DNA of 64,000 bases from Bradyrhizobium sp. G127 (GTDB lineage Bacteria > Pseudomonadota > Alphaproteobacteria > Rhizobiales > Xanthobacteraceae), in assembly GCF_021502575.1 (NCBI RefSeq), contig NZ_JAKFGN010000001.1:1302001-1366000 (forward strand), written 5' to 3'. A program made the position numbers and the translations under genes. The notes beneath the pieces were generated by a model. It ran no database searches. It saw only the letters and a list, made by a program, of their open reading frames with translations, and was not told the DNA's origin. How positions within the stretch are numbered: the stretch's first letter is position 1; every line of letters starts with the position of its first letter. Shown in pieces: positions 18,679-24,876 of the stretch.

Positions 18679-19180
18679 TCGCATTTGCCTCCATGTGCGC
18701 GGCGAGCTCTGGGTCAGCGCGTTGCATCTGCATTTGTTTAGTGAGATTCCAGCCAGCGAGGCTGAAGGGATTGCTCGGATCACCGGCACCATTCTGCTTG
18801 GCTTCCGCCTTGAGGCGCTTGGCCAGTTCTGGTTGGGTGTTTTCCAACAGCATCTGTTGGGTCAGGTTGCGGTCCTCTTTCGACCAAGGGTTCCTCGCGG
18901 GGACGTTTACCGGCTGAACCCGAGCGTCTGAGCGCGATGCCATGAAATAGCGCTGCGTCGCTTCAGATTGACGGAGCACTCGAAGGTGCGCAAAAAGGTC
19001 CAGTTCTCCGGTGGCCTCACGCTCTGCGATCAGAACGGCCTTGCCGCCGCCGATCCGGATTTTGTTGGTCATAGAGTTGGCTATGAAAGCCTCGCCCTCC
19101 GGTGAAAGGTCGAGTCCTTCCTCTCGGAGTATGCTGCGGACCACCGCAAACGTGTTCACAGTTCCTTCTACAGTCTGCAT
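18671..19180 (-). CDS. Phage-type protein with two NP..NLTxQM repeats
   Basis: Function unknown. The 169 residues have an N-terminal half of about 90 residues and then two copies of one motif: NPWSKEDRNLTQQM followed by QPELAKRLKAEA (about 93-122), and NPFSLAGWNLTKQM followed by DPELAAHMEANA (about 137-167). I know this repeat from small proteins and head-gene tails in alphaproteobacterial phages, where its role is not established. It is the second gene of the minus-strand operon, seven bases after the 62-residue gene. Confidence 0.65.
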   Translation of the reverse strand: MQTVEGTVNTFAVVRSILREEGLDLSPEGEAFIANSMTNKIRIGGGKAVLIAEREATGELDLFAHLRVLRQSEATQRYFMASRSDARVQPVNVPARNPWSKEDRNLTQQMLLENTQPELAKRLKAEAKQNGAGDPSNPFSLAGWNLTKQMQMQRADPELAAHMEANANV

Positions 19181-19187
19181 CCGGTCG

Positions 19188-19376
19188 TCATTTCTCGTTG
19201 TTAAGCTTCATATCGGCATAGAGCGCGTTCATGATCGTTTGACGGAGCCAAGCACTGCGGGCCAAGAATGCCTCAGCCGCTTTGTTGTCGATCAGAGGGA
19301 TTGCCGCTTTGGGCATGCTAAACCCGACAACCGAGAATTTTTCGTACTTGAACGCATCGGGATTGATGCTCTTCAT
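19188..19376 (-). CDS. Small hypothetical phage-type protein
   Basis: A 62-residue protein (starts MKSINPDAFKYEKFSVVGF) with a Shine-Dalgarno AAGGA nine bases before the ATG. The next gene starts seven bases after its stop, so it probably leads the operon that ends with the integrase. It has no recognisable domain. Confidence 0.6.
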   Translation of the reverse strand: MKSINPDAFKYEKFSVVGFSMPKAAIPLIDNKAAEAFLARSAWLRQTIMNALYADMKLNNEK

Positions 19377-19760
19377 TTTTGATTGTTCCTTGGATTAAAC
19401 ATGACGGCGCACGCAGCGAAGAACGCCGCGCGCTTTAGTCATCGAATGTGGGAGGTAGAAAGCGCCAAGGGACATGATGGCGCTAGAAAAGCAAAAACCT
19501 CGCCGGGGTTTATCCTGACGAGGTTCTGCAATGTAGTTCGTATTATAGGGGGATACCCCGGTTTTGTCAAACCATCGCGGTGTTACACTTGCAACCCATC
19601 GGCGCGACAAACCAAACTGTCAGGAATTATCGACCTGACAAGATCGCGGAAACGGCTGCGGCACAGGCCTTTCTTGCGAGTGACAAAGAATAACAAATGC
19701 AATTTCGCTTTTAAGGGGAGTGAAAGGAATGGATGGACAGCGCAAGATGAAGGGCCGTGC
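19377..19760. other. Divergent control region between the int operon and the GIY-YIG gene
   Basis: This 384-bp stretch separates the minus-strand int operon from the plus-strand GIY-YIG gene. An open frame crosses it on the plus strand, but its translation has no family features before residue 126, so I treat it as noncoding. It holds one terminator-like hairpin (19493-19525) and presumably the promoters for both directions. Confidence 0.4.
19493..19525 (-). terminator. Terminator-like hairpin in the control region
   Basis: On the minus strand AACCTCG and CGAGGTT pair around a 16-base loop and are followed by TTTTTG. It lies upstream of the int operon, so it may be an attenuator or may insulate the operon from upstream minus-strand transcripts. 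Confidence 0.4.
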
Positions 19761-20147
19761 ATGAAGGGTGAACCAAAGGCGGTTAAGGCGAAGCTCCGCC
19801 AGCTTCTCCGGCGTCCAATGTTCGCGTTCCCACCGGCTGGTGAACGGATAAGTGTCCCGGACCTCCACGGCGTCTATGTGATTTACGATGCTTCAGGACG
19901 AGTCGCTCACGTCGGGAGGACGATCCGGGGCAAGCGGGGCCTCTATCAGAGGCTGAACAACCATCTGCAAGGCGCATCCTCCTTCACTGTGAGAGCGCTC
20001 GGGGGCAAGGGAGCCAAGCTCCGGAACGGTTTCAAGTTCAGGTATATCGAGATCGAACAAGCCCGTCTGAGGGCACTTGTCGAGGCCTATGCCGTCGGAC
20101 AACTGTGCCCGGATCATCTCGGCGACGGTGCGCTCGCAACCAAGTGA
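19761..20147 (+). CDS. Small GIY-YIG nuclease-like protein
   Basis: From the ATG at 19761 the protein has 128 residues. It shows the GIY-YIG layout: GVYVIYDASGRVAHVGRT (GVY then HVG, about 40-57), an arginine-rich helix (RGKRGLYQRLNNH) and a downstream glutamate in LVEAYAVGQL. The YIG triplet is degenerate (HVG), which also occurs in active family members. Possible roles are a homing-type or phage nuclease, or a DNA repair/defence nuclease. The frame is open far upstream, but conserved character begins near this ATG. Confidence 0.55.
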   Translation: MKGEPKAVKAKLRQLLRRPMFAFPPAGERISVPDLHGVYVIYDASGRVAHVGRTIRGKRGLYQRLNNHLQGASSFTVRALGGKGAKLRNGFKFRYIEIEQARLRALVEAYAVGQLCPDHLGDGALATK

Positions 20148-20288
20148 TTACCGGCTGGAGCGCACGGTTACCGGCCATCACTTCGATTGGGCATTGCTGG
20201 ACCACAGCGGCCCGTGGGCAGGTTACGCGACCTCAAATGAGGAACCCGCCGTCATCGGCCCAATGACCGTTCCTGGGCCCGGTGGACC

Positions 20289-21194
20289 TTAGATGGAGAC
20301 CTTCGTCATTGCCCGGGCTTTCTGATGCAGCGTCTCGTAGCCGTCGTTCGCTGGCTCATCATCCCAACGCTCTTGGTTGATGAACGTCGAGGGATGGCAC
20401 CATGCGCGGTCCTTCGGCTTGTTCTTGACGTACCGGCGAATGCCATCGATCACAGTCTCGAACCTAACGTCCCCGCGTTTCTCGATCTTCGAGAGAAGCG
20501 TGCGAGCATAAGCCTTCCCGGTCTTGTCCGGGTAGATCGCCCAGAACTGATCGAAAGCATCCGTTGGCCAGTTATCATTTTCGGCTTGGGGTTGGCTTGC
20601 AGGACTCGAGTTCAGGACAGGGCCGGTCGACCCCGACGCGCCAGCGTCAGGAGTTTCTCTCTTAAGCTTGGTGTCTAAGCTTCCTGAATAAGTATTATTG
20701 GCGGGAGTTTCTTTCTGGACCTGTCGGGAATCTTCTTCCGCACCATCCGGAAGATTCTTCCCGGACCCTTCGGAAGATTCTTTCCGATCCAGCGGCATCT
20801 GTCGCCGTTGGCTTTCGAGATAATCCGCTTCGACCTCTACCAGATCGTCCTGTTTCAATCCGACCTCATCGAATCTGTCCCACGCGAGATAGTACCGGCT
20901 CCCGACACGTTCGTTATTCAGGAAAACCGGGGTCACTCGCAACCAGCCGCGCTCTTTCAGTCTCTCACGGGCATTGTAAAGGGACTTCAAGCTGCATTTG
21001 AGAACACGGGAAAGCCAACGATCCCCCGGCCAAGCACACCCTTTCTTTTCGTCGGTGAGCTCAGACAAGATGATTCCCAGCCGCAAGGCCGTCTCAGATA
21101 GCTCTCGATCAAGCGCGAGCTGTATGTGCATTTTATGCTTCAGAAAAAACGGTTTATGACCCGTCGTATTGCAAATTTCGAGTAACGGTGGCAT
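20289..21194 (-). CDS. Winged-helix phage replication protein (replisome-organiser type)
   Basis: The 301 residues have an N-terminal winged-helix domain (about 20-105; SETALRLGIILSELT, WLSRVLKCSLKSLYNARERLKERGWLRV), a charged low-complexity linker (about 130-205), and a C-terminal domain ending FWAIYPDKTGK ... AWCHPSTFINQERW, which is typical of phage replication initiators/helix-turn-helix replisome proteins. It probably recognises an origin and recruits host replication proteins. The start at 21194 is uncertain; a later ATG (MHIQLALDRELS) would also preserve the domain. Confidence 0.65.
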   Translation of the reverse strand: MPPLLEICNTTGHKPFFLKHKMHIQLALDRELSETALRLGIILSELTDEKKGCAWPGDRWLSRVLKCSLKSLYNARERLKERGWLRVTPVFLNNERVGSRYYLAWDRFDEVGLKQDDLVEVEADYLESQRRQMPLDRKESSEGSGKNLPDGAEEDSRQVQKETPANNTYSGSLDTKLKRETPDAGASGSTGPVLNSSPASQPQAENDNWPTDAFDQFWAIYPDKTGKAYARTLLSKIEKRGDVRFETVIDGIRRYVKNKPKDRAWCHPSTFINQERWDDEPANDGYETLHQKARAMTKVSI

Positions 21195-21262
21195 ATTAGA
21201 GCATCCTTAGTTTCTGCATCGAACCCCGTCGCCGCGCCAACGGCTGCGGGGTTTTCTTTGGA

Positions 21263-21601
21263 TTAGGCGGCGAACGCTTCATCCAGTCGGGACCATGTGG
21301 GTACGTATGCGTGAGTCCGCAACAAATTGCGTTCCACCGAGAACCAACCCCGACGTTCGAGTCGATGAGATGCATCCCCTACGGTCTTTTCCGTGAGACC
21401 GGCGCATCCGATGATGGCTGACCGGCTCATCATGGTCAGGCCTGCGGTATCGCTGAAGTGATCCAGCAACACGAATGCTATCACCTTGTCGGCAGGGGTC
21501 AGTTCGGGATCGCGACACAGAGCCGCGACGAACGCAAATCTTTCATCGGTTGTCCGCCGGAGGTTAGTATGTTGCCCAAGCAGTAAGTTCGTATTGTTCA
21601 T
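21263..21601 (-). CDS. Small winged-helix protein of the element
   Basis: From the ATG at 21601 it has 112 residues, with a winged-helix core at about 30-95 (LTPADKVIAFVLLDHFSD, MMSRSAIIGCAGLTEKTVGDASHRLERRGWFSV). The fold resembles the N-terminal domain of the next gene, so it may be a replication or regulatory partner. Its ribosome binding site (AGAGGAAAT) is a few bases upstream; a terminator-like hairpin immediately precedes it. Confidence 0.6.
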   Translation of the reverse strand: MNNTNLLLGQHTNLRRTTDERFAFVAALCRDPELTPADKVIAFVLLDHFSDTAGLTMMSRSAIIGCAGLTEKTVGDASHRLERRGWFSVERNLLRTHAYVPTWSRLDEAFAA

Positions 21602-21615
21602 ATTTCCTCTAACGT

Positions 21616-21649
21616 AAAAAGCCCGCCCCGTTAAATCGGGAGCGGGCTT
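21616..21649 (-). terminator. Terminator hairpin just upstream of the small winged-helix gene
   Basis: On the minus strand AAGCCCGC/GCGGGCTT with an inner CCCG/CGGG pair forms a long stem followed by TTTTT. It ends 14 bp before the winged-helix gene start, so either it ends an upstream minus-strand transcript or it attenuates this gene. Confidence 0.65.
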
Positions 21650-21689
21650 GCGGTGGTGACCCCGGAGAACCGGGGACGGTTGGTTGATT

Positions 21690-21858
21690 TTAGTCTTGGT
21701 TGTCGAATTGGAGATGGCTGCCAGCGGTAGCCACATCCAAGAATAGCATGAGGGACTCGGCTGCAAGCCTTGCGGCGTTTACGGCGTTTTCTGATCCCTC
21801 AACTTGGAAGAGGTGCGGCAAGAGCGTTTCGATGTGTTGTTCAAGAGCGGTGGTCACT
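21690..21858 (-). pseudogene. Possible small frameshifted gene
   Basis: On the minus strand a GTG at 21858 is preceded by a strong GGGGG ribosome site but stops after 19 codons. A second frame, offset at the TTT at 21840-21842, encodes 51 residues with a sensible hydrophobic/helical pattern (HIETLLPHLFQ ... AARLAAESLMLFLDVATAG). One extra T would explain both, or translation starts at TTG 21845. Weak evidence. Confidence 0.3.
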
Positions 21859-21918
21859 GATTCCCCCTATGTGAGGATTTGATTTTGATCGACCAAGCTC
21901 TATAGGTCCATTTGTATT

Positions 21919-21938
21919 GATTTGCATTCGTGCAAATC
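21919..21938. promoter_or_regulatory. Perfect 8-bp inverted repeat upstream of the cargo genes
   Basis: GATTTGCA, four bases (TTCG), TGCAAATC, located 65 bp before the DUF4145-like gene. The shape suits a regulator operator or a small hairpin; no partner regulator is identified. The rest of the 21859-22003 stretch shows nothing else. Confidence 0.4.
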
Positions 21939-22003
21939 TAATGACGATAATGCATTCGTTACGTTGCAGAGTCGATCCAACCTCAGTCGTTGATAGGCAC
22001 CCA

Positions 22004-22762
22004 ATGTCCGACCTAGCCACCCTTCTCGGCGAGAAGGTATTCATAAACTCCAATGTGTATCAACCGTCCGGCAACTACATCGCGGCGAAGGCCTTTAGGA
22101 TCAGCCTAAAATGCCCTCACTGCTGCAAAGAGGGCATTTTTGATCCAATCGATAACGTTCAGGACGCGATCTTTCCGCGAACATACAAATACGACGGGCC
22201 ACTGAATGATGCGCTTCAATCCGGCGCAGAGATGTTCGCGATTGGTGTGAGAAGTTGCCCAAACGCCAAATGTCGCGGAGCAGTCACTATCGTTGCGGAA
22301 ATTACTCCTCACAGCGAAACCCTCGTCACTTATTCTCCACGGGCGCTGATTGATTTTCGATCAGACAATATCCCCATGATGATCGCGGAGTCGTTAAAGG
22401 AGGCCGTCGCAGCCAACGGCGCTCAAGCATATCGAGCTTCAACGTTGATGGTGCGTCGTGCGCTTGAACTTCTGTGCCAAGAAAAAGGAGCTAAGGGTGC
22501 TAATCTGAAGGAGCGCATTGGGAAGCTAACCAATTTTGTTACGCTATCACCCTCTCTACTCGAAGCAGCGGATGAACTTCGCATTCTGGGAAATGATGCA
22601 GCACACGTTGAGGCTCACGAGTATGATGATATAACCAAAGAGCATTCAGATGCTGCAATTGAGCTTGCTAAGAAGATCCTTGAAGCCGTCTATCAGCACG
22701 ACGATCTGGTTGCACGATTGAGAAATCTGAAGAAGCCAACAGTCGCGAAACACCAGCAATGA
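22004..22762 (+). CDS. DUF4145-like protein with N-terminal zinc-ribbon cysteines
   Basis: From the ATG at 22004 it has 252 residues. The N-terminal half carries two cysteine knuckles, CPHC (37-40) and CPNAKC (85-90), likely a zinc ribbon. The C-terminal part (about 145-235) matches DUF4145: RASTLMVRRALELLC, LKERIGKL and LRILGNDAAH. DUF4145 domains occur alone and fused to restriction/helicase proteins, so a nucleic-acid or defence role is plausible but not shown. The DNA is clearly more AT-rich than the flanking host genes. The start is uncertain: the ribosome site is weak and upstream ATGs are in frame. Confidence 0.65.
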   Translation: MSDLATLLGEKVFINSNVYQPSGNYIAAKAFRISLKCPHCCKEGIFDPIDNVQDAIFPRTYKYDGPLNDALQSGAEMFAIGVRSCPNAKCRGAVTIVAEITPHSETLVTYSPRALIDFRSDNIPMMIAESLKEAVAANGAQAYRASTLMVRRALELLCQEKGAKGANLKERIGKLTNFVTLSPSLLEAADELRILGNDAAHVEAHEYDDITKEHSDAAIELAKKILEAVYQHDDLVARLRNLKKPTVAKHQQ

Positions 22763-22800
22763 TCTCAGCCCTCCGAAAATCGTCGAACCGCTCCGGATAA

Positions 22801-23760
22801 ATGAAAGCCCCACCTGTGGAGCGCATCTACAATATTTTCCTTCATTTCGAGAACGGCAATTGCTCGAAACTTGGATACGAGATTCACGAAACTGGACTCG
22901 ATGACCAATCCGCAGTGAGCTACCTTCAAGAACGTGTCAGCGTTGACTGCAAAACAGCGCAAATATACTGGTTGAAATCTCCATTTACTGAGGCCGAGTA
23001 CTACGCAAGGGCTCGGCTCGCCCAAAGTCACCACCTAATTGATGACTTTTTTGAACACATCGGAGCGACCTTAACGCCTCTCTTCGTCGTGACGACGGTG
23101 GTCAATGGTGAGCCGACCGTCAACTATGCTTCTGAACATAATAAACCGCTAAACATGAAAGATGTAAGGCGGTCACTAGGTGAAGAAGGCGAAATGATCG
23201 ATTGGCTTGAGAAGTACACAAGCGCTGACGGAGTCGACATACCTCAACTCATTCACGACGATTATTTTCTGGCTATCAAGCTGACTTTCAACGCAGGATT
23301 GCATGTGTCGTCAATGAAGCTGTTGCTTTCGTGTATCGATAGCGTTGCTTACATCGAATTCGGGAATGACAAGCCTACGCCGTTCATCGACTGGTTGGAT
23401 GCATATGCAGACCTAAAGTCTCTTGAAATTAGCGCGGCAGAGTTATGGGAACTCCGGAACGGCATTTTGCATATGTCTAATATTAGTTCGAAGAAAGTTC
23501 GGACGAACAAGGTAAGGCGGATTTCCTTTCGAGCCGGGGGACCAACGGATTATCCAAAGATGGGTACCGACGGAATATTCTATTTCGATTTCTATGAATT
23601 GATCTCAGCATACGCCGATGCGATTGGGCGATGGATTGCAACTTATAATGATGACCGTCCCAAGTTTGCAAAATTTGTCGAGCGGTACGACGAAACGATT
23701 TCTGACAGTCGAGTTTCTTTTACCAAGCTCGCGTCAAAAGCAGCGCGTCAATCTACCTGA
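22801..23760 (+). CDS. Hypothetical protein with a HEPN-type RNxxxH motif
   Basis: A 319-residue protein of no family I recognise. It starts MKAPPVERIYNIFLHFENG and is 38 bp downstream of the DUF4145-like gene in the same direction, probably in one transcript. The helical part at about 155-225 ends in ELWELRNGILHMS, where R219-N220-x3-H224 fits the HEPN ribonuclease motif (R, polar residue, x3-4, H). The preceding helices (LHVSSMKLLLSCIDSVAYIEF) fit the HEPN helical bundle. If real it would be a candidate RNase effector; fold prediction is needed. Confidence 0.6.
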   Translation: MKAPPVERIYNIFLHFENGNCSKLGYEIHETGLDDQSAVSYLQERVSVDCKTAQIYWLKSPFTEAEYYARARLAQSHHLIDDFFEHIGATLTPLFVVTTVVNGEPTVNYASEHNKPLNMKDVRRSLGEEGEMIDWLEKYTSADGVDIPQLIHDDYFLAIKLTFNAGLHVSSMKLLLSCIDSVAYIEFGNDKPTPFIDWLDAYADLKSLEISAAELWELRNGILHMSNISSKKVRTNKVRRISFRAGGPTDYPKMGTDGIFYFDFYELISAYADAIGRWIATYNDDRPKFAKFVERYDETISDSRVSFTKLASKAARQST

Positions 23761-23803
23761 CACAACTGCGCGCCATACATTATTATGGCGCTTCATACTG
23801 CAC

Positions 23804-24811
23804 TTAGGGGATTGACTCGATGAAGGCCCGCAACTCATTTGAGGGTATCGCGGCATTTGCCTTGCTCACTCCTCCCTCATATTCGCCTTCAAGCGCGCGA
23901 ACGACCATTCCGATACAGAGCCCGGCTTCATCCAAAACGGGGCCGCCGCTGTTTCCCGGTGCGACGCGGTTTGAAATAAGCAAATACTGCTGCTTGTCGA
24001 GATAGGAAGTGACAATCGCGTTTAGCTCTCCGCCATGAGCCAACAGATAAGCCTGATCGGTCGAGGAAATGAGAGGGTAGCCGAGCGTAACAGTGCGAGC
24101 CAAAAGGTGCGCCCTTCCTAAAAGGGAAATGGTAACGGGCGATTGAGTCGCAGGCGTTTTCCCAATGCGCACTTCGATGGCTGCAATGTCCCGTATCGCA
24201 TCTAAGGTCCAAGATGACCCTACAGGTTCGTATTTCACATCATCCGCATCACCTATCCTTAGAAATTCAATCCCATCACTTGGATCAACGTTGTGTTTTG
24301 CCGTTACAACAAAGAACTTTTCGCCTTTCCCGACAACAAACCCCGTTCCAATTCGCTCTTTACCGTCCTTAAAAACCAAAATTGAGGGAACGCTCTGGCG
24401 ATACTTCTGAGCGATATAAACCGGACCAAGCACAATGTTGTCGATGATCCCTAATCTCCCAAATAGCGCAACCATCTTCGTATTCCATTGATACGGCGCG
24501 CGCGCATTCGGAAGATCGAGTTTCGCAACTAACCCCCATTCCTCGATCTTCTTCAAGAAAGCCGAGACCGTGGTTGTGTTCACGCCGCCTGAACAACCGC
24601 AGCCCATTAGTAGTTGCCATAAATCATGACTTGCAAAGAATCCGTTCAGTAGCAGCGCTTCCCTTGATGAAAAGTCTCCCGACTTCCCAAGCTGTGCTCT
24701 AACTAGTTTTTCATACTCTGCTTTATCGAAAACGACAGATAAAAGCTGAATGAGTGCCCTTAGCTCTTGTGGCGGGCTTAAAGCCAGCAACGTCTCAAAT
24801 TTCATCGTCAT
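23804..24811 (-). CDS. Trypsin-like serine protease with an N-terminal helical adaptor region
   Basis: From the ATG at 24811 it has 335 residues. The C-terminal trypsin-like domain (about 145-330) has an intact triad: H173 in VVTAKHNV, D208 in IRDIAAIEV and S288 in APGNSGGPV. No signal peptide is present, so it acts in the cytoplasm. The first 45 residues (LSPPQELRALIQLLSVVF, YEKLVRAQLG) resemble effector-associated (EAD-type) adaptor domains found with such proteases in bacterial conflict systems; a small winged-helix-like region follows. It is convergent with the DUF4145/HEPN pair. The GGGGG ribosome site lies in a terminator stem. Confidence 0.7.
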   Translation of the reverse strand: MTMKFETLLALSPPQELRALIQLLSVVFDKAEYEKLVRAQLGKSGDFSSREALLLNGFFASHDLWQLLMGCGCSGGVNTTTVSAFLKKIEEWGLVAKLDLPNARAPYQWNTKMVALFGRLGIIDNIVLGPVYIAQKYRQSVPSILVFKDGKERIGTGFVVGKGEKFFVVTAKHNVDPSDGIEFLRIGDADDVKYEPVGSSWTLDAIRDIAAIEVRIGKTPATQSPVTISLLGRAHLLARTVTLGYPLISSTDQAYLLAHGGELNAIVTSYLDKQQYLLISNRVAPGNSGGPVLDEAGLCIGMVVRALEGEYEGGVSKANAAIPSNELRAFIESIP

Positions 24812-24812
24812 A

Positions 24813-24845
24813 AGAAAATCCCCCGCGCCATTACAGCGCGAGGGA
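24813..24845 (-). terminator. Terminator after the tape-measure gene, overlapping the protease ribosome site
   Basis: On the minus strand TCCCTCGCGC and GCGCGGGGGA pair (one mismatch) around a 7-base loop, followed by TTTTCTT. It begins about 30 bp past the tape-measure stop. Its 3' arm supplies the GGGGG used before the protease ATG, so the two functions may interfere. Confidence 0.6.
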
Positions 24846-24876
24846 TCGCTGGTTGCAAGGCTTACAGCAAAGCGGT

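Noticed and set aside
20077-20292. 71-residue plus-strand frame after the GIY-YIG gene
   Set aside because: It overlaps the GIY-YIG gene in another frame, has no ribosome site and no protein-like pattern; a short real gene in its second half cannot be excluded.
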